Part shown: in pieces, positions 33,725-43,800 of the stretch
Numbering within the stretch: position 1 is the first letter of the stretch
Layout of the letters: every line of letters starts with the position of its first letter
DNA from: Phycisphaerae bacterium
GTDB lineage: Bacteria > Planctomycetota > Phycisphaerae > UBA1845 > PWPN01
Direction of reading: 5' to 3'
Assembly: GCA_018003015.1 (NCBI GenBank)
Contig: JAGNEZ010000013.1
Coordinates: forward strand, 1-64,000
DNA length: 64,000 nucleotides
The notes under the pieces: model-generated
Told to the model about the DNA's origin: nothing
Seen by the model: the letters and a program-made list of their open reading frames with translations, nothing else
Database searches by the model: none
Position numbers and translations under genes: made by a program

Positions 33725-34894
33725 ATGGCCCCTGATCCGTTGACCCCGTACGGCAACCGGCCGATGGTGACGCCGATCGTCAATGCCGTCAATTATGAGT
33801 ATCTTTCGTTCGAGGTGCTCCGTCAGATTACCGACGGCGAGATCGATGGCTATACGTACCATCGAGATGACAACCCGACCGTGCGGGAGGTCGAACGCAA
33901 GATTGCCGACCTGGAAGGGGCGGAGGACTGCATCGTCTGCACCACCGGGATGGCCGCCTGCACGATGGTCTACTTGACCTATCTCAAGTCCGGCGACCAC
34001 CTGATCATCTTTCACGACACTTATGGCGCGAACTACAAGGTGGCCCTGATACTCGAGCGGCTGGGCGTCAGCATCACCTGGCTGAGTGCGGATGAATCGG
34101 GTCGTCTCGGCGAGCACGTCCGACCGAATACCCGGATGATCTTCCTGGAAACGCCCAGCAACCCGCTATGCAAGATCCTGGATATACGTTCCGCTCGCAA
34201 GGCTGCGGACACCGTCGGGGCTCTGCTCGTCGTCGACAATACCTTCGCCACGCCGTACCACCAAACGCCCCTCCGACTGGGGGCGGACCTGGTGATCCAC
34301 AGCGCCACCAAGGCGCTCGGCGGCCACAATGATCTGATGGCGGGTGCAATCGCCGGGTCCATGGAGCACTACAACCAGCTGTGGTTTACCCGACAGGCCA
34401 TCGGCACGACGCTGGACGCCTACTCCGCTTTTCTGCTGGAACGCGGGCTCAAGACCTTTGAATTGCGCACCGAGGCCATGGCCCGCGGAGCCCAGATTGT
34501 GGCCGAGTTCCTGGCCGGGCAACCGAAGGTGTCCCGGCTGGCGTATCCCGGCCTAGCCAGTTGCCCGGGCCATGCCGTCGCGGCGAGCCAGATGCAGCGT
34601 GGCTTTGGCGGAATGCTGGCCTTCGACGTCGGCGAGGAGGAAGAGGATGCCAAGCGGTTCATCGCCGCCCTCAAGACCATCTACCACGCGGTGAGTCTCG
34701 GGGCGACTGAATCGCTGATCTGCATTCCGTACTTGACCACCATGCTCTACTTGCCTCCAGAGCTTCGCACGGGTTTTGGCGTCCGGAAGAACACCGTTCG
34801 ACTGTCCATCGGGATCGAGCCGCCTGAGAAGCTCGTGGCCGACCTGAAACAGGCTCTGGCATGCGTGCCGCAGCGCGTCCTATCCCCCGCCTGA
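33725..34894 (+). CDS. Cys/Met-metabolism PLP enzyme (cystathionine gamma-synthase/lyase or methionine gamma-lyase type)
   Basis: The 389-residue protein starts at an ATG after GAGGAGAG. It is a fold-type I PLP enzyme of the Cys_Met_Meta_PP family: YHRDDNPTV, DNTFATPY and the Schiff-base lysine Lys196 in SATKALGGHND. C-terminal SLGATESLICIP is typical of this family. Family members do trans-sulfuration, elimination or sulfhydrylation, and sequence motifs alone do not separate them. No other methionine or cysteine gene is nearby. A leader hairpin may control it. Confidence 0.9.
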   Translation: MAPDPLTPYGNRPMVTPIVNAVNYEYLSFEVLRQITDGEIDGYTYHRDDNPTVREVERKIADLEGAEDCIVCTTGMAACTMVYLTYLKSGDHLIIFHDTYGANYKVALILERLGVSITWLSADESGRLGEHVRPNTRMIFLETPSNPLCKILDIRSARKAADTVGALLVVDNTFATPYHQTPLRLGADLVIHSATKALGGHNDLMAGAIAGSMEHYNQLWFTRQAIGTTLDAYSAFLLERGLKTFELRTEAMARGAQIVAEFLAGQPKVSRLAYPGLASCPGHAVAASQMQRGFGGMLAFDVGEEEEDAKRFIAALKTIYHAVSLGATESLICIPYLTTMLYLPPELRTGFGVRKNTVRLSIGIEPPEKLVADLKQALACVPQRVLSPA

Positions 34895-34949
34895 CCAAGA
34901 GAAGCTGCTCCTGATCCGCTCATCGATCCAGGCCCCGAACGGTCCGCTT

Positions 34950-37724
34950 TCAGGTCGTCGGCGATCTGAACCGCGACTCGCTTCGTTTCAGGCTCATGCT
35001 CAGAGCCCACGCGACCGCAGCCGCAATGACGAGCACGGACAGCAGGCTCTGGCTGGCATACCAGACATGGCGGTCAAGGGTCAGTGGGGCGAGGACCAAG
35101 AGCCGGGTCACAAACAGACTGGTCAGGAAAGCCAGGAAGCCGAGCTCCTGGAGAGTGACGGCCATGCCGGCGGCCAGCAGCCCACAGGTGAGCCACGGCG
35201 CGAGGCCGATCGGACCCGTCGAAGAAGCGAGCGCGGCCGCCAGCAGCACGATGAGAGCCACTATGGCCAGCCAGCGCTGCCGGAAGATGAGCCGGAGAAG
35301 CAGCATCAAGGCCAACACGATCAAGCCGCGCGTCATGGCAAGCAAAGCGGCATTGACCAGCGAATTGGCCGTGAACTGGTACCCTGACAGTCGGCCCGGT
35401 TCCCAATCCACAACCGGACCGACCAGCGCCGCCCACGGGTGCGCGGACTGAAGTCCGACCCAGGCATTCAGCTGCTGCAGGATGAAGATCGCCACGCCGG
35501 ACGCGGCACCCAGGACAATGTCGTGTCCCACCAGCGGATCCCGGATTCGACCGGCCAATACCCGAGTCCACGAGATGAGCGAATGGGGCCAGAAACGGCG
35601 GACGTACGGTTCGATGGCCATGTAGTAGATCCACACCATGAAGGATGTGAAGAGAGCGAGCTGTGACGCCGACACAAACCAAACCACCGCGGCGACAAAA
35701 CTCTCAGGGACGGAATGTCCGAGGACGTATAACACGAACTGCATCCCGAAAACCGCGATTGCGATCTGGCTTGCCCCTCGGCGATCACTTGTCTTTCGGC
35801 GAGCATTGTTCCATGCCAACGGCATCGAGGCGATCAGCGTGCCAATGAAGATCAGGCTTGTCGCGGTCTGCCCACCCACCGGGGGAGGTTGGTGCCCGCT
35901 CGTGCGATCGCCGTCGTCCCGATCGGTCTGTCCACTCGCCTCTGAAGACCGAGTAGCCCGAGTAGGCTCGGCGGACAGATGAGCGCCGACGTTGAAGCGA
36001 ATTCGACCTTCCTGGAGATCAGCCCGCACTCGAATCGAAGTCGCCCCCACTTGAGCCGGTTCCCAGAGCCTGACACGGTCGTCTCCGGAGACAAGCCTGA
36101 AATCGCTCATCTGCAGGCCGGCTAGGCTGAACAGGGTCGCCCAGGGCGAATCCCCGCGGGAGCCGACCCTGACCTTCCTCGAGCCCCAACCGTCCAACCA
36201 CCGAAGGTGCCCGTCCCCGGTCAGAAGAACCTCGACCTGATGCCCTCCAGGGGGTTGAGTCTCAAAGACACTGAAATCCTGGGATGACTCGGTGGACCGA
36301 CCAAAGAGCCTGTAGCGGTAACAGAGGACCTCCATGCCTATCGGCAACGAGGGAGTCGATTCGGCGGGCTGAGTCGTCGTGCCACGAATCGCGTTCCATC
36401 GCTTGTGGTCAACCTCGAAGGCTTGCACGCACGAGTAGCTCGCGGGATCGTACCCGAGCGTTCGCAGGATCTCCTCCGCTTTTTGGCCGAGCACCTCAGG
36501 GGGCAGCGACAGCCGGGCACGGGAGATGAGCAACGTGCTACGGGCCAGCAGCAGGGCGACGATGAGGCCCACAGCGACAAAGAGAGCACCCGCGATGGCC
36601 GCGACAGCCGCTCGGCGGGGACGCCTTGGGGAGTCGGCCACCACGTGAACCGGGGGTGTTTCTCCGGAGGCCACCATCGCGGCCAATACCTCGCCACCCG
36701 GAAGCTCGCCGAGCACATCGTAGACGGACTCGGGACGATGGCGCGGATCAGGTTCCAGGCAATCCAGGATCACACGCTCGAGCTTTCGGTCGAGGTCGTT
36801 CGCCCACGCGCTCGGCGGTGAGATCACCCGCGAGGCATCCGGGAGACCGCCGGTGCTGGGTTCGGCGGCCGGCCGCCCCGTCGCCAACTCGTACAGAATC
36901 AGGCCCAGCGAGTAGACGTCACTCTGGATGGTTGCCGGTTCGCCACGCCGGACTTCCGGAGCCATGTAAGCGAGCGTACCGGCACGTTCAGAGGTGGCTG
37001 CATCGGACACGGAAACGGCGATGCCAAAATCGGTCAGCCGGACTTCGCCGCGTTCGTCGAGCATGACGTTGGCCGGCTTGAGATCGCGATGCAGAATGCC
37101 GCGGTCGTGGGCGGCGGCCAGGCCGAGGCAAAGCTGACGCGCGACGTGGCAGGCTTTTTCCGGAGCGAGACGTCCCACTCGCTTGAGGAGGGTGGCGAGG
37201 TTCTCCCCATCGATGTACTCCATCGAGATGAACGCCTCGCCGTCGACTTCGCCGATGTCGTAGATGCGGCATACGTGGCGATGGGTGATTGTCGAGGCCA
37301 TGCGGGCCTCGGCGTAGAATCGGGCGAGCCATGCCGGATCGGAGCCTCGACCCGCGGTGAGGAACTTCAAGGCCACGGTCCGAGAGAGCCGGAGATCCTC
37401 GGCCCGATAGACCTCGCCCATGCCGCCCCTGCCCAGAATGCTGATGATCCGGTACCGCTCCGCCACCCGAGTGCCCGAAGGCCACCGATCCGACGCGGAC
37501 TGCGTCGAGATACCCGCCGTTGATGCGACCGCTTGGGTGTCCTGTGCGGCCGAGGCTGCCAGAAGCGTCTTCGTGGTGTGATACTGGAGAAGGGATTCCA
37601 CTTCGGCTCGCAGAGCCGGATCCTGTCCGCAGCGCGCCTGCAAGTAAGCGCGACGGGTAGAGTCATCCATTTCACAGACGGCCAGAAACAGCTCCTTGGC
37701 CTGCTGGTGAAGAGAGGGTGTCAT
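34950..37724 (-). CDS. Membrane Ser/Thr protein kinase
   Basis: The 924-residue kinase begins at the ATG overlapping the sigma-factor TGA (ATGA). An N-terminal PknB-type helical region (LFLAVCEMDDSTRRAYLQARC) precedes a kinase domain at about 90-355: GRGGMGEVY (99-107), Lys120, HRDLKPAN (212-219), DFG (232-234) and APE (255-257), all intact. A membrane helix follows at about 375-397, then a periplasmic-looking beta domain and a C-terminal part with about seven more helices. The C-terminal membrane region is unfamiliar. The kinase is very likely part of an ECF sigma/kinase signalling pair, as is common in planctomycetes. Confidence 0.92.
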   Translation of the reverse strand: MTPSLHQQAKELFLAVCEMDDSTRRAYLQARCGQDPALRAEVESLLQYHTTKTLLAASAAQDTQAVASTAGISTQSASDRWPSGTRVAERYRIISILGRGGMGEVYRAEDLRLSRTVALKFLTAGRGSDPAWLARFYAEARMASTITHRHVCRIYDIGEVDGEAFISMEYIDGENLATLLKRVGRLAPEKACHVARQLCLGLAAAHDRGILHRDLKPANVMLDERGEVRLTDFGIAVSVSDAATSERAGTLAYMAPEVRRGEPATIQSDVYSLGLILYELATGRPAAEPSTGGLPDASRVISPPSAWANDLDRKLERVILDCLEPDPRHRPESVYDVLGELPGGEVLAAMVASGETPPVHVVADSPRRPRRAAVAAIAGALFVAVGLIVALLLARSTLLISRARLSLPPEVLGQKAEEILRTLGYDPASYSCVQAFEVDHKRWNAIRGTTTQPAESTPSLPIGMEVLCYRYRLFGRSTESSQDFSVFETQPPGGHQVEVLLTGDGHLRWLDGWGSRKVRVGSRGDSPWATLFSLAGLQMSDFRLVSGDDRVRLWEPAQVGATSIRVRADLQEGRIRFNVGAHLSAEPTRATRSSEASGQTDRDDGDRTSGHQPPPVGGQTATSLIFIGTLIASMPLAWNNARRKTSDRRGASQIAIAVFGMQFVLYVLGHSVPESFVAAVVWFVSASQLALFTSFMVWIYYMAIEPYVRRFWPHSLISWTRVLAGRIRDPLVGHDIVLGAASGVAIFILQQLNAWVGLQSAHPWAALVGPVVDWEPGRLSGYQFTANSLVNAALLAMTRGLIVLALMLLLRLIFRQRWLAIVALIVLLAAALASSTGPIGLAPWLTCGLLAAGMAVTLQELGFLAFLTSLFVTRLLVLAPLTLDRHVWYASQSLLSVLVIAAAVAWALSMSLKRSESRFRSPTT

Positions 37725-38299
37725 TGACTCCCATCCTTGTCGCCCAATTCGCGCCGGAGCCACGCCCTGGCCGCGGTCCACTCGCCCTCAACGGTCCGTT
37801 TCGAGACCCCGAGAACGGCGGCCACTTCCGCGACGTTCAATCCCCCGAAGAACCGCATCTCGACCACGGATGCCTGCCTCGGATCCAGGGCGGCCAGCCT
37901 CTCCAGAGCGTCATCGAGCGCCAGGACGTCCTCGTCCCGGCCCGGGCTGAGAGCGATGTGCTCGTCGAGTTGGAGCCGGACGGCGTTGCCCCCACGCTTG
38001 GCCCGGCGGCGCGATCGAGCATGGTCTACCAGGATCCGGCGCATGGCCTGGGCTCCAACCGCCAGAAAGTGAGTCTTGCCCTGCCAGTTCACTCGGCTTT
38101 GATCGACGAGCTTGAGATAGGCCTCGTGGACCAGAGCGGTTGGGGTCAGGGTGTGTCCCACGTTCTCACCTGAAAGGAACCGAGCGGCCAAGTGCCGCAG
38201 CGGCTCGTAGAGGAGCTCAAACAGCTGCTCCGCGACGGGCCTGCCGCCACCGGCCTGGGTTACGATTTCCGTGATCTGCTCGCGGATGTCGCTTGCCAT
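37721..38299 (-). CDS. ECF-type RNA polymerase sigma factor (TIGR02999-like)
   Basis: The 192-residue protein has sigma region 2 (LYEPLRHLAARFLSGE, ALVHEAYLKLVD) and region 4 helix-turn-helix (LNVAEVAAVLGVSKRTVEGEW), with the spacing of the short planctomycete/acidobacterial sigma-70 group. It lacks a recognisable anti-sigma partner. Instead, its stop overlaps the start of a membrane kinase gene, so the kinase may control it. The start is uncertain (ATG 38299, or TTG 38326 adding 9 residues). Confidence 0.88.
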   Translation of the reverse strand: MASDIREQITEIVTQAGGGRPVAEQLFELLYEPLRHLAARFLSGENVGHTLTPTALVHEAYLKLVDQSRVNWQGKTHFLAVGAQAMRRILVDHARSRRRAKRGGNAVRLQLDEHIALSPGRDEDVLALDDALERLAALDPRQASVVEMRFFGGLNVAEVAAVLGVSKRTVEGEWTAARAWLRRELGDKDGSQ

Positions 38300-38379
38300 C
38301 TCTCGTGCAACCCAGCCAGGAGTCAAACCCGAAACAGGCGACTCCTATTGTCGGGAGGGGACAGCTGATGTGCAAGCGT

Positions 38380-39522
38380 TCACCATTTCACCACGAAGCC
38401 ACCGGTCATCCACTTGCTCGACTCGACGGAATGGACCACGGCCCACTCTCCTGCCCGAACCTCCCCGGCGCGGGCCATCTCGTCCAGGTGCAGCAGGATC
38501 GATGCCCCGCCACAATAGCCCGTGTTTCGCGCCCGGAACTTGACTCGCCGCCTGACCTGGTCTGGCGAGCAGTCCAGGTATTCCATGAATCGCTTAAGAC
38601 CATCATCGTAGAGCTGCATACTGGGAATCGAGAGGATGAAATGGCCAATCAGCCCGCGGTCGATCCCCAGCCGGTTTATCATCCGGGCGATTCCCTCGAG
38701 CAGCAAGCGGCCCGCATCGCGGTTGACCGCCGCGAAATCCTGATCGAGATGGTGCAACCCCTGTTCGTAGATGTGCTGGATCTGCCTGGCCGGATCGGCC
38801 AGGTTGGCCACACCCCCACCCGCCGTCATGGCGGGCGGAAGCCTGCCGCCGACCGACTCGACGCACGTTCCGACGATTTCCCGTGACAGCGGTTCGCCGG
38901 ACGAGGCCTGCGAAGACCGGAGCACGACCGCTCCGCTGCCGTCCGCCAGGATGTAGCGCAAGGCTGCGTGTTTCTTGGTCACCCGGGCCGGGTTCAGGTA
39001 GGCGGCCCGGAGGTACACGCTTGAAAGCTGTGGATAAACGACCAGGGCGGTCCGGTATCGGCCCACGCGCAACGCGTCGTAGGCGATCTGGACACCCTTG
39101 CCCACGCCGGAGCAGTTCGAGTGAATCTCCATCTCCGCGCACGTCTCGATACCCAGCCTCTCCTGCAGCAAAGCCGAGGTCGGAGGTGTGCTTTCGTCGT
39201 AGTTTGAACTGGCGAGGATGATCAGCTCGACGTCCGTAACACCCAGGCCGGCATCGTCTAGCGCCCGTCGGCAGGCATGCTCGGCCAGGTCGGCCACGGT
39301 ATGGGTTAGCCAGCCGGTCGCAGGGTCAATCGCAAAATGCCGCTGTTCAATACCACTTGTAGCCAACATTCGGCTTCCGACGGTCTGAATGAAGGACTGA
39401 ACGCGCTCGGGGGCGCCGGTGAGCAGGCCGAGGACTGCATCAATCCGCGCGTTGGGAACCGGCTCGTTGGGCAGGAATGATCCCGTGCCCGCGATGAATA
39501 CGCGACGTAGAGCGTTACTCAC
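38380..39522 (-). CDS. 3-oxoacyl-ACP synthase III-like thiolase-fold protein
   Basis: The 380-residue product starts with GTG after AAGGAAGGA. It has a KASIII/thiolase fold: VFIAGTGSFLPNEPV, the active-site cysteine Cys137 in IHSNCSGVGKG and the conserved Asn333 in ARNTGYCGGAS. Where FabH carries the catalytic His (PHQAN), this protein reads IPSMQ, so the His appears to be a serine. It is longer than FabH (about 320) and has no fatty-acid synthesis neighbours; the next genes are a sigma factor and a kinase. An acyl-CoA or polyketide-type condensation other than the FabH reaction is likely. Confidence 0.82.
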   Translation of the reverse strand: MSNALRRVFIAGTGSFLPNEPVPNARIDAVLGLLTGAPERVQSFIQTVGSRMLATSGIEQRHFAIDPATGWLTHTVADLAEHACRRALDDAGLGVTDVELIILASSNYDESTPPTSALLQERLGIETCAEMEIHSNCSGVGKGVQIAYDALRVGRYRTALVVYPQLSSVYLRAAYLNPARVTKKHAALRYILADGSGAVVLRSSQASSGEPLSREIVGTCVESVGGRLPPAMTAGGGVANLADPARQIQHIYEQGLHHLDQDFAAVNRDAGRLLLEGIARMINRLGIDRGLIGHFILSIPSMQLYDDGLKRFMEYLDCSPDQVRRRVKFRARNTGYCGGASILLHLDEMARAGEVRAGEWAVVHSVESSKWMTGGFVVKW

Positions 39523-40142
39523 AGCGTCCTTCCTTTCTTGCTGTTGACGCCATGGGAGAGCACCTTGATCATTGATCGTGCCGGCCGGCCGCGGGTCGCG
39601 CTTCACACTCGCTGCAAGTAAGCCGCCCCTTTAGGGTCACCAACGCGACCGGCCGGCGTCGTACTCGGGCCACACGACATTCCCGTCTCCGGTAGGGGGG
39701 CTCGACCCTCCGGCCCAGATCTGCCCGCACGTCCGACTGGAAACACTCCAGCCGTTATCCTGGACGGATGCCGCGAGCCGACAGAGACCGGGTCCGTGAC
39801 GGGAATGTCACGCGGCTCGAATTGTCGCTCCACAGGTCGCGAGCTTGCCTCTCTCGCAACGCCTCGCACCGCGCACGGCCATGAGCTGCCGAGCCCTTGC
39901 GTTCACCAACCCACGCGACGGCGGACACCGGAAACCGCAGTTGAAACACGAAATGCTCCGGGCATTGGACACATGCAGCGGTCATGGGCGGTCGGCAGAA
40001 CACGGGACAAGACACCAATGGAGCGGGACCCGCGCCCGAGGTCGTCCATCGAGCCCGGGCCCCGCCATCGACTTTGCTGGACCCCATTTCTTTAGAGGAT
40101 TGTCTTGTTCCAGGACGACCCACGAACTCATGGTTGCCCAGG
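39523..40142. other. Intergenic region upstream of the KASIII-like gene, no gene seen
   Basis: About 620 bp of GC-rich sequence. Several overlapping open frames exist on both strands, but all lack ribosome binding sites, hydrophobic cores or known motifs. No terminator or repeat was found. Confidence 0.45.
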
Positions 40143-40271
40143 TCAGACCGGGAGTTGAACGTCGCCCAGCAGACTTTCGATCAACGCGGTGATGTCTTCG
40201 CATCCCGAGGCGACCGCCAAGGTCGTGCCGGCCAGCAACAGCCCAAGTCGTGCAAACACTTTCTTCAACAT
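40143..40271 (-). CDS. 42-residue lipoprotein-like peptide
   Basis: The short product starts at an ATG 8 bp after AAGGGAG and reads a basic N-terminus (MLKKVFARL), a hydrophobic core and the lipobox VASGC, followed by about 18 acidic/hydrophobic residues ending DVQLPV. The combination of a good ribosome binding site, a complete lipoprotein signal and a stop codon supports a real gene despite its length. The mature peptide would be only about 19 residues. Function unknown. A much longer frame that includes it upstream lacks any translation signal. Confidence 0.7.
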   Translation of the reverse strand: MLKKVFARLGLLLAGTTLAVASGCEDITALIESLLGDVQLPV

Positions 40272-40549
40272 GATATAACTCCCTTTGCCGCGTGGAGAAT
40301 CGGGTTCGTTGGCTTGCCCCGCCCACGCACGATGGGGCAACCGTTCGCGCCGGCGCCGGAAGCCTTTTCCGACTGTCCCGGCCACTTCACTACGCGACAA
40401 GTCACGTTTCCGTCCGCAGCGCTCCGCTCCAACAATGCCAGAGAACCCTAAGCCAACCGGAACGGGCCCGGCAGAGGCCTGATTAGCAAGCAGACGGGTT
40501 ACGGGTGCGCCTCGTGGACCGTCAAGACCGCATCCTCTCGGCTTCTTTC
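40272..40549. other. Intergenic region upstream of the RHS locus
   Basis: No gene is seen in this region between the divergent small lipoprotein and the RHS gene. It should hold the lipoprotein promoter, which I could not place. Confidence 0.4.
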
Positions 40550-40577
40550 TTGACGAGCCCAGGAAAGGAGGTAGGAT
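40550..40577 (+). promoter_or_regulatory. Candidate promoter of the RHS toxin gene
   Basis: TTGACG (40550-40555) and TAGGAT (40572-40577) are 16 bp apart. The interval also contains AGGAAAGGAGGT, a near-perfect anti-16S complement followed by an ATG at 40576 whose 81-codon frame ends in ATGA overlap with the RHS start. Either reading (promoter, or translated leader ORF) is possible. Confidence 0.4.
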
Positions 40578-40817
40578 GCTTGGTGGAAGGGATGCAGCGG
40601 CAAGAACAGGCATCTCCACCACGTCCCAGCCGGCGTTTTTGAGGTCGGGATGCGACACGCCCCCCGGATACCCCGCTGGCGACGAGTGCCGCCAAGGCAC
40701 TGCCGTTTCTGAGTTGTTCTTCGACATTATGGGCCAATCCCGAGGATCGGCCAAGCCAGCCGATCACCTCCCGTCAGGGCTCAGGCTGCCCTATCGAGTG
40801 GGTTTGGGAGGAACGCG

Positions 40818-43800
40818 ATGAACACGGGTGTTGTTCGACCGGTCGTTAGTTTCGGCATCGGCTTGCTGCCGCTGGTCACCGTACTTGCGTCGCTGTTGAC
40901 GGGTTGGCCTTTCGAAAAGAGTATGCCCTGGGAACGCCAGGCCGTCGCCCGACAGACAATCCCCACAGGTGTTGTGTTGGTCAGTGCCGTGTCCAGGAAG
41001 GCACACCACGCCTCCAGAACTCCCGCCGAGTTGGATGTCTCCATTCCCCTCGACGGCCGGCAAGCGGTCGAAGGGCGGCTGAACGACGACGGTACCGGCG
41101 ATCTTGAACTCATACTCAGGTTCAGTGCTCCTGTTCGGGCTGCGGATGGCACCTTGGATGCGACCGAGATCCTTGTGACCGGCGGGGCATGCGGTCATGC
41201 CGAGGTGGCCGGAGATGGTGTCGGCGATGCCTGTGATCTGTGCCCCGGTGCGAACGACCGGCTAGACATCGACGCTGACGGTACTCCGGACGCCTGCGAC
41301 AACTGCCAGAGGGAGGCCAACGCGGATCAGGCGGACGGCGACGGGAATGGGATCGGGGATGTCTGTGACCATACTGCGTCGGCCATCGTGGCCGCTTCGA
41401 CCGGCAACGCCGTTGTCCAGCGAAGCAGTCTGCGCACCTCGCCACCGGCTCACGCCTTCAAGGACGCTGCGGTAGTCCCTAGAAACGGAGCTATCCAGAT
41501 CGCCGACCCACTACTCATCGGCCACATTGTCCCCGTACGGCGGCCGCTCTTGGTCGCCCAGCCGTTCAATGCCTTGGAGGTTGGCGCCGTCGGCCAGGTG
41601 GAATCTCCAGGCAGCTCGGCCGCGGCCGGTGGTGCCCAATCGCCTTCTGCGTCGATCACCGCCGCGACCACCTGGGACGCCGGGGTCTGTACAGGCTACT
41701 GTCCTTACACGATCCCGCAATTTGACATGGACATGGACGGTGACGTTGACCAAAGCGATTTCGGGATCATCCAGTCGTGCTGGGGCTGTCATGTGGAACA
41801 GGGTGTTCTTCACGGTTGCCCCGAGTTTGAGACGAACGAAGGTGCCGTGAGTTGTCTGTATGCCGACCTCAATGCAGATAACAGCGTGGATGGAGACGAC
41901 CTAGCGGTGTTTGCCCGCTGCCACTCAGGCCCGGATGTGCCGGGTAATCCAAGGTGTGGAGACCGCAACTGCAACGGCATCCTCGATGCCTTCGAGATCA
42001 AATGGTGCACTGGCTGTGGCGAGAGTCTGGATCTCGATGCAGACCTCATTCCGAGCGAGTGTGACAATTGCCCCACTTACAACCCCGACCAGGCGGACCA
42101 GGACGGTGACGGCACGGGTGACGTTTGCGACAACTGTCCTGCCGTGCCCAATCCGGACCAGGAAGATGCGGATCGCGATGGCATCGGAAATGCGTGCGAC
42201 TCCAACGCGGGCGCGGACGGGGATGAGGATGGAGTTCCGAACGCGACGGACAACTGCCCGACAGTATCCAATCCCAATCAGCATGACTCGGACGGAGACA
42301 CCTTGGGTGATGCTTGCGACAACTGTCCTGCGGTGACGAATCAAGCTCAGACCGATTCCGATGGCGACGGCATCGGAAACGCCTGTGACAACTGTCCCAC
42401 GGTCGCTTGCTCCAATTTGAAGGACGCGGACAACGACGGAGTCGGAGATATGTGCGATCCGGACGCGGACAATGATGGGATCTGCAACGTGGGCGGTCCC
42501 CTTGCAGACACCGTACGGGGCGTTCCGGCGGGCGGTTGTCAAGCGGGGCCGAACGGGCAAGACAATTGCCTGCTGATCCCCAATTATGACGCAGCGGATC
42601 AGGACGGTGACGGTGCCGGCGATGCCTGCGATCCATGTCCCAACACGCCACCTCAGGACTGCGATGCGGCCGAGTTCAGGTCCCGTTGCTGGGGCCGGCC
42701 GAGCGAAGCCTGGGGAGCACCGGCCGGGTTCGGCGCCAATCTCGATATCTCGCAGGGGTTCGGTCCGCCGGACTTCCCGCCACTGAGCTTGAATCCCGTG
42801 ACAGGGACCGCACCATTAATCTCGTCGGACATGAACCAGGCCGTCGGCGATCGGTTCCGGTTTGCGGAGCGGGTCACCCAGAACGGCCTGGTGGATATGG
42901 CGACCGGCAGTCCGCTGCTGCGGGAGGTGGATTTCGAGTTGCCCTTTGGCGGAGCCGTGTTCCGGCACGTCCGCACATATGGCGATGATGTTGCGGCGGA
43001 AGCGTTCGCCTGGTGCAGTGATTCGGAGCCATGCACTTACTCCGGCTCACAGGCGTGCTACGAGGGGAACCCCAACGGCAGCTTCTGGGATTGGGTGGGT
43101 ACCAACTGGATGATGGGTGAGAACCCGGTTTTCCTTCTCAGCGCCGAGTACAAGAACATCGTCACGCCCGGCCCGCGCCGCTGCTACTTCATTCCCGACG
43201 CCCACCATGCGATTCCCTTTGAATGGAACGCAGGTGCCGGAAGATACGAGGCCCCCGCGTGGTTCGACGCAACTCTGACCTGCAAAGGAGCGTTCAACGA
43301 CGATGTGACCAAGCCAGCGGAGTTCCAAGTCCAGCTTCACCGCGGTGCACTGACTTACACGATCCGACCCCTCTACGAAGACGACTGGCAGATTCCCATG
43401 CCCCCCGATCAGACCGTGAGCGTTCACGCACCGCCCTCCGAAGGGGGACGCGGATTCCCGTATATCGGGGTCGTGGACAAGATCCAGGATCGCTACGGAA
43501 ACGCGGTGGAAATGGTCTACTGCGACAACATCCGCCAATTCGCCTGCGGCAAGGCGCCGCCGAGTGGTTGTCCACAATGTTGCCAGAACTGCAATCGCAA
43601 AGGCCAGCTCAGCGCGGTGAGACTACGGGACAGCGGCGGCGCCGTCCGTTGGACACTGCTGTACACCTACCGCGAGTTTGGGCACATCCACGACGACGGA
43701 CCCAGCAACTACACGACTCACCGGCCCGGCCTGCATCAGCAGACCATGCTGCACTCCGTCCACGTCTACAAGGGTGATTTCTCGGATACAGAGCTAGCCC

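Noticed and set aside
40576-40821. An 81-codon leader gene before the RHS gene
   Set aside because: It has an excellent ribosome binding site and an ATGA overlap, but its composition is not protein-like and a promoter fits the same bases. It is kept as a finding, not as a gene.
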